Shown: positions 16,039 through 25,441, counted from the first letter of the stretch. The stretch: DNA of 64,000 bases from Paraburkholderia bryophila (GCF_003269035.1 NZ_QLTK01000013.1:105824-169823); one strand, 5' to 3'. A program made the numbers and translations. The notes: generated by a model from the sequence alone, not told the origin.

Positions 16039-17530
16039 ATTCCGCTGTGGGCCGATCGTCCTGCTCGTCGACCACGCTCGACAGCGGCGCGGCAACGCTC
16101 TCGAGCGATTTGCGCTCGGCGTCCACGCCCCAGATCGCCGCGATCACCGCGGCCGCGAGCATTAGCGCCGAGCCGACCAGATAGCCCGAGAACACCTCGC
16201 TGCGCTGATGCGTATCGATCAGGCGGCCGAAGAACGCCGGCCCGGCGATCCCGCCCAGCGCCGTGCCGAAGGCGTAAAACACGGCGATGGCCAGCGCCCG
16301 GATTTCCAGCGGAAACGATTCGCTGACCGTCAGATAGGCCGAACTCGCCGCCGCCGACGCGAAAAAGAAAATCACCATCCACGCAATCGTCTGCGTGAGG
16401 ACGGTGAGCAGGTGCTGCTCGAACAGATAACCGCTTATCGTCAGCAGGATTGCGGACAGGCCGTAGGTCGCGGCAATCATCTTGCGCCGTCCGATCACGT
16501 CGAACAGCCGGCCGAGCAGCAGCGGCCCGAGGAAGTTGCCGAGCGCGAACGGCAACAGATACCAGCCGATATGGTCGCCCGGAACCTGATAGAAATCGGT
16601 CAGCACCAGCGCGTAGGTGAAAAAGATCGCGTTGTAGAAAAACGCCTGCGCGGTCATCAAGGAGAGGCCGACCAGCGCGCGTCGTCGGTGGACGTTGAAG
16701 AGGGTATGGAACACCTCGCGCAGCGGCGTGTGATCCCGCGCTCGCAGCTTCAGGTGCGTCAGATCGTGGTCGGCGAGCGCGTGGCCCTCGCGACGAAAGC
16801 GTGTCTCGATGTTTTCGACGATCGAGCGCGCCGCGCGCTCGTCGCCGTGGGTGAGCAGCCAGCGCGGACTTTCCGGCACCCAGATGCGCATCGGCAAAAT
16901 GGCCAGCGCCAGCACCGCACCGATAAAGAAGCACGCGCGCCAACCCCAGTCGGCCGGTAGGAGATGCGGATCGAGCAGCACCAGCGAACCCGCCGCACCG
17001 AGCCCCGCGCCGACCCAGAAGGTGCCGTTGATGCCGAGATCGGTCCAGCCGCGCACGCGGGCCGGCGTGAATTCCTGGATCGTCGAATTGATCGCCGTAT
17101 ATTCGCCGCCAATCCCAGCGCCGGTGAGAAAGCGAAACAGCAGAAAACTGGCCAGATTCCATGACAACGCGGTCGCGGCCGTGGCCGCCAGATACAGCGC
17201 CAATGTGATGAAAAACAACTTGCGACGGCCAAGGCGGTCGGTCAACCAGCCGAAGCCGAGCGCGCCGAGCACCGCGCCGGCGATATAGGCGCTGCCGGCA
17301 AGCCCCACGTCAGCGTTGGAAAAGTGCAACGACGGACTGGATTTCAACGCGCTGGCCACCGCGCCCGCCAGCGTCACCTCCAATCCGTCGAGCAACCACG
17401 TCACGCCTAGCGCGACGACGATCAGCGAGTGAAAACGCCCCCACGGCAAGCGGTCGAGCCTTGACGGCAAATCCGTCTCGACGATGGCGGCGGTTTTTTC
17501 GTGGACAGCGGCGGTAGGCGGCGCGCTCAT
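16037..17530 (-). CDS. MFS transporter, sugar-porter-like
   Basis: A 497-residue, 12-helix transporter. Between helices 2 and 3 it has GWLTDRLGRRKLFF, and at the end of helix 6 WVPESPRWLL, both diagnostic of the sugar-porter branch. GAGIGGEYTAINSTIQEF marks helix 4, and a GRLFDVIGRRK loop lies between helices 8 and 9. Proteobacterial relatives often carry aromatic or organic acids rather than sugars, so the substrate is uncertain. The N-terminus (1-30) is hydrophilic. Start ATG at 17530 follows GGAGAC. Confidence 0.87.
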   Translation of the reverse strand: MSAPPTAAVHEKTAAIVETDLPSRLDRLPWGRFHSLIVVALGVTWLLDGLEVTLAGAVASALKSSPSLHFSNADVGLAGSAYIAGAVLGALGFGWLTDRLGRRKLFFITLALYLAATAATALSWNLASFLLFRFLTGAGIGGEYTAINSTIQEFTPARVRGWTDLGINGTFWVGAGLGAAGSLVLLDPHLLPADWGWRACFFIGAVLALAILPMRIWVPESPRWLLTHGDERAARSIVENIETRFRREGHALADHDLTHLKLRARDHTPLREVFHTLFNVHRRRALVGLSLMTAQAFFYNAIFFTYALVLTDFYQVPGDHIGWYLLPFALGNFLGPLLLGRLFDVIGRRKMIAATYGLSAILLTISGYLFEQHLLTVLTQTIAWMVIFFFASAAASSAYLTVSESFPLEIRALAIAVFYAFGTALGGIAGPAFFGRLIDTHQRSEVFSGYLVGSALMLAAAVIAAIWGVDAERKSLESVAAPLSSVVDEQDDRPTAE

Positions 17531-17720
17531 TGCTCCAAAGTCTCCTCAAGTCCGAAAATTGGCGGCGTATCCTGTCGAATTCAGCAAGTTTTGTTCCGTC
17601 GGGCGGCCCTGACGCGTGAATGCGAGCGGCCCACAAGCGTCAGTTGATGCTGGTTGGGCTTTCGTGTTACAAAGCCGCTCCCCTTTCTGTCCGCGCCAGC
17701 CGTGAGCGGCGATTCCTGCC

Positions 17721-18971
17721 ATGAACTATTGCGCGATTGACTTCGGTACTTCCAACTCGGCCGTGGCCGTTCCCGACGGCGGTGCGCTCAGGCTCGCGCC
17801 GGTCGAAGGCGCCTACACGACGCTGCCCACCTCGGTGTTTTTCAATACCGACGAAAACACCCGCGAGTTCGGACGGGCGGCGCTCGCGGCTTACATCGAC
17901 GGTTTCGACGGTCGGCTGATGCGCTCGATGAAAAGCATTCTCGGCTCGCCGCTCGCCGAGAATTCCACCGATCTCGGCGACGGCTCCGCGATCAAGTACA
18001 CGGATGTGATCGCGATTTTCGTCGATCATCTGAAGCGCTCGGCCGAAAAGGCCACCGGCGCGCCGATCAGCCGCGCCGTGCTGGGACGCCCGGTGTTTTT
18101 CGTCGACGACGATCCGCGCGCCGATCAGATGGCACAGCAGCAGCTCGAAGCCGCCGCGCGTTCGGTCGGTTTGCGGGAGATCCACTTCCAGTATGAGCCG
18201 ATTGCGGCGGCGTTCGACTACGAGTCACATCTCGCGGAAGAGGGGCTCGTGCTGGTGGCCGACATTGGCGGCGGTACCTCGGACTTCTCGCTGGTGCGCG
18301 TCGGCCCGCAGCGCATGACCCGCGCGGAGCGCAAGGACGACGTGCTGGCGCACCACGGCGTGCACGTGGCGGGCACGGACTTCGACCGCCGCGTCGAACT
18401 GGCGACGATCCTGCGCGAGCTCGGCTATCAGGCGCTTGATCCGGAAGGCCGCGAAATTCCGAACCGGGTCTATTTCGATCTGGCGACCTGGCACCTGATC
18501 AACACCGTCTACGCACCGAAGCGCGTCAGCGAACTCTCACTGATGCGGCATCTGTTCACCGAGGTCAAGCACCACGACCGTTTGATGCGCGTGGTGGAAC
18601 AGCGCTTTGGCCACGCATTGGCGGCGCACGCGGAAGAAGCCAAGATCGGCGTGGCGGCGGGCGGCGAGACCGTGATCGATCTGGACGAAGTGGAAGACGA
18701 CCTGCGTCTCGCCTTCGACGAAGCGCAGCTGGTTAAAGCGGGCCAGGACGAAACGCAGCGCATCGTGCAGGCGGCGCGCGACACGGTTCAGGCAGCCGGC
18801 GTTGCGACGCGCGACGTCGGCGCGATTTACTTCACCGGCGGTTCGACGGGTTTGGCGTTTCTATCGGGTGCATTGGCGGCGGCGTTTCCGGACGCCAAAC
18901 CGGTATTCGGCGATCGTCTCGCCAGTGTCGCGACAGGTCTCGGTATTCACGCGCGACGTATCTTCGGATAA
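17721..18971 (+). CDS. Hsp70-family protein, YegD-like (ATPase domain only)
   Basis: A 416-residue actin/Hsp70-fold ATPase. Phosphate 1 loop: AIDFGTSNSAVAV (5-17). Phosphate 2 loop: VADIGGGTSDFSLVRVG. The adenosine motif near the C-terminus is AIYFTGGSTGLAFLSGAL. The protein ends right after the nucleotide-binding domain, so the substrate-binding domain of DnaK is missing. This matches E. coli YegD in size and layout. Its partners are unknown. It is a single gene with a strong terminator downstream; 190 bp separate it from the divergent MFS gene. Confidence 0.87.
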   Translation: MNYCAIDFGTSNSAVAVPDGGALRLAPVEGAYTTLPTSVFFNTDENTREFGRAALAAYIDGFDGRLMRSMKSILGSPLAENSTDLGDGSAIKYTDVIAIFVDHLKRSAEKATGAPISRAVLGRPVFFVDDDPRADQMAQQQLEAAARSVGLREIHFQYEPIAAAFDYESHLAEEGLVLVADIGGGTSDFSLVRVGPQRMTRAERKDDVLAHHGVHVAGTDFDRRVELATILRELGYQALDPEGREIPNRVYFDLATWHLINTVYAPKRVSELSLMRHLFTEVKHHDRLMRVVEQRFGHALAAHAEEAKIGVAAGGETVIDLDEVEDDLRLAFDEAQLVKAGQDETQRIVQAARDTVQAAGVATRDVGAIYFTGGSTGLAFLSGALAAAFPDAKPVFGDRLASVATGLGIHARRIFG

Positions 18972-19028
18972 CCGGACTAATCAATCGCATACCGCGAAGA
19001 TAATCACCGCGACTCGTTGTAATGGATA

Positions 19029-19059
19029 TAAAAAAACCCCGCCGAGGCGGGGTTTTTTT
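19029..19059. terminator. Bidirectional terminator between the YegD-like and cold-shock genes
   Basis: A6-CCCCGCC, tight loop, GGCGGGG-T7. It serves both the plus-strand Hsp70-like gene and the minus-strand cold-shock gene. Confidence 0.92.
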
Positions 19060-19082
19060 GCGTCCAGAAGGAAGCGTGAAGC

Positions 19083-19286
19083 TTAAGCCGGCTTGATGTT
19101 AGCGGCTTGCTTGCCCTTCGGGCCCGTCTTCACTTCAAACGTAACCTTTTGGTTTTCTTGCAGCGTCTTGAAGCCTTCCGTGCGGATTTCCGAGAAATGC
19201 GCGAACAGATCTTCGCCACCGCCGTCCGGCGTGATGAAGCCAAAGCCCTTTGCGTCATTGAACCACTTGACGGTACCGGTTTCCAT
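19083..19286 (-). CDS. cspA: Cold-shock protein (CspA family)
   Basis: A 67-residue single cold-shock domain: METGTVKWFNDAKGFGFI with RNP1 (KGFGFI) and RNP2 (DLFAHF), ending in ANIKPA. It is an RNA/ssDNA chaperone of the cytoplasm. The start at 19286 has AGGA upstream. A well-formed sigma-70 promoter lies about 140 nt upstream, giving a long 5' UTR as in E. coli cspA. Whether it is cold-induced or constitutive like CspE cannot be told. Confidence 0.95.
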   Translation of the reverse strand: METGTVKWFNDAKGFGFITPDGGGEDLFAHFSEIRTEGFKTLQENQKVTFEVKTGPKGKQAANIKPA

Positions 19287-19462
19287 ATTACTTGTTCCTA
19301 AAGATGGTAAATAAGGCCGAAGCCCAGAAAGTGCATGAAAATCAAGGAAGGGGGTAATGGGACCAACCGGAGTACCGTTGATGGGCGAACTACGAAAGAC
19401 CAATTCACTCGCCGCTTGAAATCCTGCCCGGACGTTATACGGCCATTTTGAGAGAAGGTCAA
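19287..19462 (-). promoter_or_regulatory. cspA promoter and long 5' UTR
   Basis: On the minus strand TTGACC (19462-19457), a 17-bp spacer and TATAAC (19439-19434) predict a start near 19427. The untranslated leader is therefore about 140 nt. Long structured leaders act as RNA thermosensors in E. coli cspA; a similar role here is inferred. Confidence 0.7.
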
Positions 19463-19578
19463 CACTCTCCTGGCAACTTTCCACACTTTAGGGTAGTGGG
19501 CGCAAATTTTGCTTACAAAGCTTGCTGTTCGCCCGATTTTTTTGCTAGGGAGAACCCTTAGTTGGCCTGCAGCGTGCG

Positions 19579-19618
19579 GGTGCAACCGTTAAACTACGCG
19601 CCGCGCGTCGGTTGCACC
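19579..19618. repeat. Nested inverted repeat upstream of the APC permease gene
   Basis: An outer perfect 10-bp stem GGTGCAACCG (19579-19588)/CGGTTGCACC (19609-19618) encloses an inner stem ACGCG/CGCGT around CCG. It lies between the cspA promoter and the permease gene, with TAGAAT at 19623-19628. It could be an operator or a bidirectional transcription stop; no T tract is present. The rest of the 482-bp gap is the cspA leader and promoter and the permease leader. Confidence 0.6.
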
Positions 19619-19768
19619 TGATTAGAATGGACCGTCGCCGCATCGACATGCGTATCACCCCGTCCCGCTCCCAGCGACGTCACGTGGTGCCGGTATGGTT
19701 CGGATGCACATTTGCATAGGTCCGGAGTCGGTGCTAAAGCACTCACTTCGGCCGACACAGGAGAAGAC

Positions 19769-21364
19769 GTGAAAAGTTCTATACAACGGAACATCGGGCC
19801 GGTCGCGCTGCTGCTGACCGGCTTGGGTTCGATCATCGGATCGGGCTGGCTGTTCGGCGCGTGGAAGGCTGCAAAAATTGCCGGCCCGGCTGCCATTTGT
19901 GCATGGGTGATCGGCGCGGTCGTGATTCTTGCGATTGCGTTGACCTACGCGGAACTCGGTGCGATGTTCCCGGAGTCCGGCGGCATGGTGCGCTATGCAC
20001 GTTACTCGCACGGCGCGCTGGTGGGTTTCATCAGCGCGTGGGCCAACTGGATCGCCATTGTCTCGGTGATTCCAATCGAGGCTGAAGCATCCATTCAATA
20101 TATGAGTACGTGGCCGTATCCATGGGCGCACGCGCTATTCGTGGATGGGTCATTAACTCATAACGGGTTATTGCTGTCCGCCGCGCTCGTGATCATTTAC
20201 TTCATGCTGAATTACTGGGGCGTGAAACTGTTCGCGCGCGCCAATTCGGCAATCACGATCTTCAAGTTTCTGATTCCCGGCGCGACGATTCTCGGTCTGA
20301 TGTTCACGGGCTTTCATCGGGAAAACTTCGGCGAAGCGAGCAGCTTTGCGCCGTACGGCTGGTCGGCGGTGCTAACAGCAGTGTCGACGAGCGGTATCGT
20401 GTTCGCGTTCAACGGTTTCCAGAGCCCGATCAACCTCGCGGGCGAAGCGCGCAATCCGACCAAGAGCGTGCCGTTCGCGGTGATCGGTTCGATCCTGCTC
20501 GCGCTGGTGATCTACGTGCTGCTGCAGGTCGCCTACATCGGCGCGGTGAACCCGGCCGACGTGATGAAGGGCTGGAGCCACTTCAACTTCGCTTCGCCGT
20601 TCGCGGAACTGGCGATCGCGCTGAACCTGAACTGGCTGGCTATCCTGCTGTACGTCGACGCGTTCGTGAGCCCGAGCGGCACCGGCACGACCTACATGGC
20701 GACCACGAGCCGCATGATCTACGCGATGGAACGCAACAACACGATGCCGAAGATGTTCGGCAACGTTCACCCGTTCTACGGTGTGCCGCGTCAGGCGATG
20801 TGGTTCAACCTGCTGGTCTCGTTCATCTTCATGTTCTTCTTCCGCGGCTGGAGTTCGCTGGCGGCGGTGATTTCGGTGGCGACGGTGATCTCGTACCTGA
20901 CCGGCCCGATCAGCCTGATGGCGTTGCGCCGTGCGGCGACGGATCTGGAGCGTCCGCTGCATATCGTCGGTATGAAGGTGATCGCGCCGTTCGCGTTCGT
21001 GTGCGCGTCGCTGATCCTGTACTGGGCAAAATGGCCGCTGACCGGCGAAATCATCCTGCTGATGGTCGTCGCGCTGCCGGTGTATTTCTACTTCCAGGCG
21101 AAGTCGGGTTTCGGCGGCTGGGGGCGTGATCTGAAGGCGGCGTGGTGGCTGGTGGCCTACCTGCCGGTCATGGCGATCCTGTCGCTGATCGGCAGCAAGG
21201 AGTTCGGCGGTCGCGGCTGGTTGCCGTACGGCTGGGACATGCTGGTCGTGATCGCGTTCTCGCTGGTGTTCTACTACTGGGGCGTGCACAGCGGTTATCG
21301 TTCGGAATATCTGGACGAGCGCGACGAGCATGACGAAGTGCTCGAAGGCATGGGCGCGCATTAA
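19769..21364 (+). CDS. APC-superfamily amino acid permease
   Basis: A 531-residue inner-membrane permease with about 12-14 hydrophobic helices. The GTG start at 19769 has AGGAG upstream (CACAGGAGAAGAC) and gives VKSSIQRNIGPVALLLTGLG. Helix 1 contains GSIIGSGWLFG, the unwound substrate-binding segment of APC transporters, and FAFNGFQSPINLAGEARNP corresponds to helix 6 and the following loop. The family includes aspartate/proton and other amino acid carriers; the substrate is not deducible. It is a single gene followed by a strong terminator. Confidence 0.88.
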   Translation: MKSSIQRNIGPVALLLTGLGSIIGSGWLFGAWKAAKIAGPAAICAWVIGAVVILAIALTYAELGAMFPESGGMVRYARYSHGALVGFISAWANWIAIVSVIPIEAEASIQYMSTWPYPWAHALFVDGSLTHNGLLLSAALVIIYFMLNYWGVKLFARANSAITIFKFLIPGATILGLMFTGFHRENFGEASSFAPYGWSAVLTAVSTSGIVFAFNGFQSPINLAGEARNPTKSVPFAVIGSILLALVIYVLLQVAYIGAVNPADVMKGWSHFNFASPFAELAIALNLNWLAILLYVDAFVSPSGTGTTYMATTSRMIYAMERNNTMPKMFGNVHPFYGVPRQAMWFNLLVSFIFMFFFRGWSSLAAVISVATVISYLTGPISLMALRRAATDLERPLHIVGMKVIAPFAFVCASLILYWAKWPLTGEIILLMVVALPVYFYFQAKSGFGGWGRDLKAAWWLVAYLPVMAILSLIGSKEFGGRGWLPYGWDMLVVIAFSLVFYYWGVHSGYRSEYLDERDEHDEVLEGMGAH

Positions 21365-21381
21365 GTTGCGGCGTTTGTACG

Positions 21382-21420
21382 AAAAAAGCCCGCCTGAGGT
21401 GACTCAGGCGGGCTTTTTGT
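21382..21420. terminator. Intrinsic terminator after the permease gene
   Basis: A6-GCCCGCCTGAG, loop GTGA, CTCAGGCGGGC-T5. A flanking A6 also lets it serve the converging ygiD gene. Confidence 0.92.
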
Positions 21421-21469
21421 TTGGCGTGACGATTTGGCGTTTCGGCGTTTCGCTGCTGCGGCTACAGGC

Positions 21470-22255
21470 TCACGCGGTGCCGAACACGTAATTCGTCATT
21501 GCAAGCGAACGCTGGTAGGTGCCCAGCGATTGAATCGCCAGCGAATAGTCGTCGTCGGCCGCGCCCAGCGCCGCGAAAACGGGCAGCAGATGCTCGTCGG
21601 TCGGATGCATCAGCACCGCGTGCGGCGCCTGGTGGCGGTAGTCGAGCAGCGCGTCGATGTCGTGCGCGGCCAGCCGGTCCTCGAACCAGTCGGTGAATTC
21701 GGCGACGCGCGGATCGGCATCTTCCGGACGCGCGGAGAAATCCGCCGCGCGCAGATTGTGCGTGATCTGGCCGGAGCCGATCACCATCACGCCGTCGTCT
21801 TGCAGCGAGCGCAGCGCTCGGCCGACACGGAAATGATGGGCCGCGTCCTGATGCGGCTGGATCGACAATTGCGCGACGGGCACGTCGGCGTCGGGGAACA
21901 TCAGCAGCATCGGCACCCAGGCGCCGTGGTCGAGCCCGTGCGGCTGGACGTCGGTAAGCACGCCGTGTTCGCCGAGCAGTGCGGCGGCGCGCCGCGCCAC
22001 TTCGGGCGCGCCCGGCGCCGGGTACTGGATTTCGTACAACTGACGCGGAAAGCCGTAGAAATCGTGGATCGTTTCCGGCGCGGCGGACGTGCTCGCCACC
22101 GGCTGGGCCGTGCCCCAGTGGGCCGACAGCATCAGCACGGCTTGCGGACGCGGCAACTGCGCGCTCAGCACACCGAATTCGGCGGACGGCAGGGACGGGT
22201 CGATCGGCAGCGTGGGCGCGCCGTGGGAAAGGAAAAGCGAAGGCAAGCGGTTCAT
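21470..22255 (-). CDS. ygiD: DODA-type extradiol ring-cleavage dioxygenase (YgiD)
   Basis: A 261-residue class III extradiol dioxygenase related to LigB and E. coli YgiD, a 4,5-DOPA dioxygenase. Metal-site histidines are visible at His11 (FLSHGAPTLP) and His46 (LMLSAHWGT), with the conserved GLDHGAWVPM and QPHQDAAHHF blocks further on. It uses non-heme iron or zinc in the cytoplasm. It lies 133 bp after ubiX on the same strand. The aromatic substrate in this organism is unknown. Confidence 0.92.
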   Translation of the reverse strand: MNRLPSLFLSHGAPTLPIDPSLPSAEFGVLSAQLPRPQAVLMLSAHWGTAQPVASTSAAPETIHDFYGFPRQLYEIQYPAPGAPEVARRAAALLGEHGVLTDVQPHGLDHGAWVPMLLMFPDADVPVAQLSIQPHQDAAHHFRVGRALRSLQDDGVMVIGSGQITHNLRAADFSARPEDADPRVAEFTDWFEDRLAAHDIDALLDYRHQAPHAVLMHPTDEHLLPVFAALGAADDDYSLAIQSLGTYQRSLAMTNYVFGTA

Positions 22256-22388
22256 GTCAGCAACGCGGCCGGGAGGGCGGGGCGTGACGGTTGGGTTGCT
22301 ATCAATATAGGTTCACACCGCGGCTTGATAAACGGGTGAAAACAGAATTGATTGTGTCGCCGGCGTTGTTAATGCGAAGCGCCCGGCG

Positions 22389-22988
22389 TCAGCCCTGCGC
22401 GTCCCGCAAGCCCTGCCAAACTGGCGACATAGCCGGCCCCAGCGCAAACAGATCCAGCACGCGTGCCGCGGTGTGATCGACCATCTCGTCGATCGACGCG
22501 GGCTGGTTATAGAACGCCGGCAACGGCGGGAAAATCACGCCGCCCATCTCCGTGACCGCCGTCATGTTGCGCAGATGCGCGAGATTGAACGGCGTTTCGC
22601 GCACCAGCAGCACGAGCCGGCGGCGTTCCTTCAGGGTGACGTCGGCGGCGCGGGTGATCAGGTTATCGGAGAAACCGTGCGCGACGCTGGCGAGCGTCTT
22701 CATCGAACACGGTGCGACGACCATGCCGTCGGTCGCGAATGAGCCCGAGGCGATGCTCGCGCCGACGTCGCGCACCGAATGGACGACATCCGCGAGCGGA
22801 TGCACGTCTTCTTTGCTCAACTGGAGTTCGTGCTGGATATTGAGCCAGCCCGCGCTCGAAATCAGGAGATGGCTCTCCACGCCGCCCAGCCGGCGCAACG
22901 TCTCGAGCAACCGGATACCGTAGATGGCGCCGGTTGCGCCGGTGATCGCGACGATCAGCCGACGGGGCGCCGCAACGCGTGTTTCCAT
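22389..22988 (-). CDS. ubiX: Flavin prenyltransferase UbiX
   Basis: A 199-residue UbiX/Pad1 protein that prenylates FMN to make the cofactor of UbiD decarboxylases in ubiquinone synthesis. N-terminal FMN-binding VAITGATGAIYGIRLLE-type motif (residues about 12-28); PCSMKTLASVAHGFSDNLI (about 98-116) and RRLVLLVRETPFNLAHLRNM (about 126-145) are signature blocks. It follows grxD by 61 bp on the minus strand. UbiD is not in the window. Confidence 0.95.
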   Translation of the reverse strand: METRVAAPRRLIVAITGATGAIYGIRLLETLRRLGGVESHLLISSAGWLNIQHELQLSKEDVHPLADVVHSVRDVGASIASGSFATDGMVVAPCSMKTLASVAHGFSDNLITRAADVTLKERRRLVLLVRETPFNLAHLRNMTAVTEMGGVIFPPLPAFYNQPASIDEMVDHTAARVLDLFALGPAMSPVWQGLRDAQG

Positions 22989-23049
22989 GGCTCGCGGCGC
23001 CTTGAATGAACTCGTGAGGGTCGTAAACGAACAGTCGAACCGGGGCCGC

Positions 23050-23361
23050 TCAGGCCGCGGCGAACAGTTGTTGCAGTTCGCCCGACTCGTACATTTCCAT
23101 CATGATGTCCGAGCCGCCGACGAATTCGCCCTTCACGTAGAGCTGCGGAATGGTCGGCCAGTTCGAGAATTGCTTGATGCCCTGGCGGACTTCGTCGTCT
23201 TCCAGCACGTTGACGGTTTTGATTTCCGCGACGCCGCACGCCTTAAGAATCTGGATGGCGCGGCCGGAAAAACCGCACATCGGGAACTGGGCGGTGCCCT
23301 TCATGAAGAGGACGACGCCGTTTTCGTCGACGATTTGCTTGATGCGTTGTTGCGTATCCAT
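23050..23361 (-). CDS. grxD: Monothiol glutaredoxin, Grx4 type
   Basis: A 103-residue glutaredoxin with the monothiol CGFS site (Cys29, FPMCGFSGRA), WPTIPQLYVKGEFVGG for glutathione binding and GGSDIMMEMYESGEL. Grx4-type proteins carry 2Fe-2S clusters with glutathione and BolA partners rather than reduce disulfides. It follows prmC by 138 bp in the hemA-prfA-prmC-grxD series, a common betaproteobacterial order. Confidence 0.96.
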   Translation of the reverse strand: MDTQQRIKQIVDENGVVLFMKGTAQFPMCGFSGRAIQILKACGVAEIKTVNVLEDDEVRQGIKQFSNWPTIPQLYVKGEFVGGSDIMMEMYESGELQQLFAAA

Positions 23362-23499
23362 GACTGACCTTGCGGTTCCGTGATGTGTGGGGAATAGGCT
23401 GAAATGATAGCGGATTTCGGTATAGCCGGCCGAGCGCCGCTTCGACCGTTGTATGAGTTCAGCGTGAATCCTGGCCTGAGGGCAGGCCCGAGGTCGGCT

Positions 23500-24348
23500 T
23501 CAATCGGACAAACGCCCGCCGCTAATTCGTTCGATGCCCGCCAGATCGCGCTCGGAGCGCACTTGCGCGAACCCTTGCGCCGTCAGCAGCGCGCGAACGG
23601 CTGCGGCCTGATCGTAACCGTGTTCGATCCACAGGACGCCGTGCGCGGCGAGGCGCGCGGGCGCGCCGGCGACGATCGCGCGGATCGCGCTCAGGCCGTC
23701 GGCTTCGTCGGTTAGCGCGCTGCGCGGCTCGAAACGCAGATCGCCTTCCGCCAGATGCGGATCGCCGCTCGGGATATACGGCGGATTGCTGACGATCACG
23801 TCGAAGCGTAGTGCGGCGTCGAGCGCCGTGTACCAGTCGCTTTGGCTTAAAACCATGGTGCCGCCGGGACGTTTTGGGTCGAGCAGACGTGTGGCGTTGC
23901 GCGTTGCCACCGCAAGCGCTGCGGCGGAGCGATCCAGCGCGTGGACTTGCGCGTCCGGCCGTGTCGACGCGATCGCAACCGCAATGGCACCGGTGCCGGT
24001 ACCGAGATCGAGCACACGCGGTCGCGACAGACTTTCCATGGCCGCCAGGGCGGTCTCGACCAGCAATTCGGTTTCAGGCCGCGGAATCAGCACGTCAGGC
24101 GTGACTTCGAAATCGAGGCCAAAAAATTCCCGCGCGCCGACCAGTTGCGCGACCGGTTCTCCGGCCACCCGCCGCGCTTCCAATACGCGATAACGCTCGA
24201 TCGCAGCGCTTTCAAGCGCTTCATCGCTGCGCGTGATCAACTGCGTATGACGCCAGCCGAGCACATGCGTGAGCAGAATCCGCGCTTCGAGCGGTGGCAG
24301 CGGCGACGCGCGCAACAAAGCGGCGGGCGTGACAGGCGTGGCGTTCAT
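23500..24348 (-). CDS. prmC: Release factor glutamine methyltransferase PrmC
   Basis: A 282-residue enzyme that methylates the GGQ glutamine of RF1 and RF2. It has an N-terminal helical domain ending in PDVLIPRPETELLVE (85-98), motif I LDLGTGTGAIAVA (113-125) and the catalytic NPPY (188-191, VSNPPYIPSG). It starts 10 bp after prfA, which encodes its substrate, so the two are almost certainly co-expressed. Confidence 0.96.
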   Translation of the reverse strand: MNATPVTPAALLRASPLPPLEARILLTHVLGWRHTQLITRSDEALESAAIERYRVLEARRVAGEPVAQLVGAREFFGLDFEVTPDVLIPRPETELLVETALAAMESLSRPRVLDLGTGTGAIAVAIASTRPDAQVHALDRSAAALAVATRNATRLLDPKRPGGTMVLSQSDWYTALDAALRFDVIVSNPPYIPSGDPHLAEGDLRFEPRSALTDEADGLSAIRAIVAGAPARLAAHGVLWIEHGYDQAAAVRALLTAQGFAQVRSERDLAGIERISGGRLSD

Positions 24349-24358
24349 CGTCGGCGCT

Positions 24359-25441
24359 TTAGTCCGAATCGCCCAGCGAAGCCAGCAATTCTGCTTGATG
24401 TTCGCTGACGAGCGCCGCGATCAGTTCGTCGAGATCGCCGTCCATCAACGCGTCGAGGCGGTACAGCGTCAGGTTGATCCGGTGATCGGTCATGCGCCCT
24501 TGCGGGAAGTTATACGTGCGAATCCGCTCGGAGCGGTCGCCCGAGCCGATCAGGTTCTTGCGCGTGGCGGCCTCTTTCGCGTGCTGTTCTTGCGACTGCT
24601 TGTCCTTGATGCGCGCGGCCAGCACCTTCAGCGCGCGATCCTTGTTCTTGTGCTGCGAACGGTCGTCCTGACATTCGACGACGATGCCGGTCGGCAAGTG
24701 CGTGACGCGCACGGCCGAATCGGTCTTGTTGATGTGCTGGCCGCCCGCGCCCGACGCGCGGAACGTGTCGATCCGCAGATCGGCCGGATTGATTTCGACT
24801 TCGCCGATTTCATCCGCTTCCGGCATGACCGCGACGGTACACGCCGAGGTGTGAATGCGCCCCTGCGTTTCGGTGGCCGGCACGCGCTGCACGCGGTGGC
24901 CGCCCGACTCGAACTTGAGCTTTGAATACGCCGCTTCGCCGGCGATCCGTACGATCACTTCCTTATAACCGCCGAGATCCGATTCGCTCGCCGACATCAT
25001 CTCGACCTGCCAGCGGTTGCGCTCGGCATAGCGAAGATACATACGCAGCAGATCGCCCGCGAACAGCGCGGATTCGTCGCCGCCGGTGCCCGCGCGGATT
25101 TCGACGTAGATATTGCGGTCGTCGTTCGGATCCTTCGGCAGCAGCATTTTTTGCAGTTCCGCGCCGAGTTTCTCCATGCGTTCGCGTGCCGCGCGAATTT
25201 CTTCTTCGGCGAAGTCGCGCATCGACGCGTCCGTCAGCAGTTCCTGCGCGGTCTCCGCGTCGTTCATGGCCTGACGCCACAGCGCGTAATGTTCGACCAC
25301 GGGCCCTAGCTCCGCGTGCTCGCGTGTGAGCTTGCGGTATTGATCGAGATTCGAGGTGATGTCCTCGCGGCTCAACAGGTCGTTCAGTTCGGCCAGCCGG
25401 GTAGTGAGCTGGTCGAGCTTGCGTTGCATGCTCGTTTTCAT
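24359..25441 (-). CDS. prfA: Peptide chain release factor 1
   Basis: A 360-residue RF1. The stop-codon reading motif PAT is at 188-190 (RVPATETQGRIHTSA), and the peptidyl-tRNA hydrolysis motif GGQ is at 233-235 (SGAGGQHINKTDSAV). Both are at the same positions as in E. coli RF1, which recognises UAA and UAG. The start MKTSMQRK has a second in-frame Met four codons later. It lies between hemA and prmC on the minus strand. Confidence 0.97.
   Translation of the reverse strand: MKTSMQRKLDQLTTRLAELNDLLSREDITSNLDQYRKLTREHAELGPVVEHYALWRQAMNDAETAQELLTDASMRDFAEEEIRAARERMEKLGAELQKMLLPKDPNDDRNIYVEIRAGTGGDESALFAGDLLRMYLRYAERNRWQVEMMSASESDLGGYKEVIVRIAGEAAYSKLKFESGGHRVQRVPATETQGRIHTSACTVAVMPEADEIGEVEINPADLRIDTFRASGAGGQHINKTDSAVRVTHLPTGIVVECQDDRSQHKNKDRALKVLAARIKDKQSQEQHAKEAATRKNLIGSGDRSERIRTYNFPQGRMTDHRINLTLYRLDALMDGDLDELIAALVSEHQAELLASLGDSD

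Noticed and set aside
17721..18971. Truncated dnaK
   Set aside because: The length and ending match the YegD type, which naturally lacks the substrate-binding domain, so it is not a broken gene.
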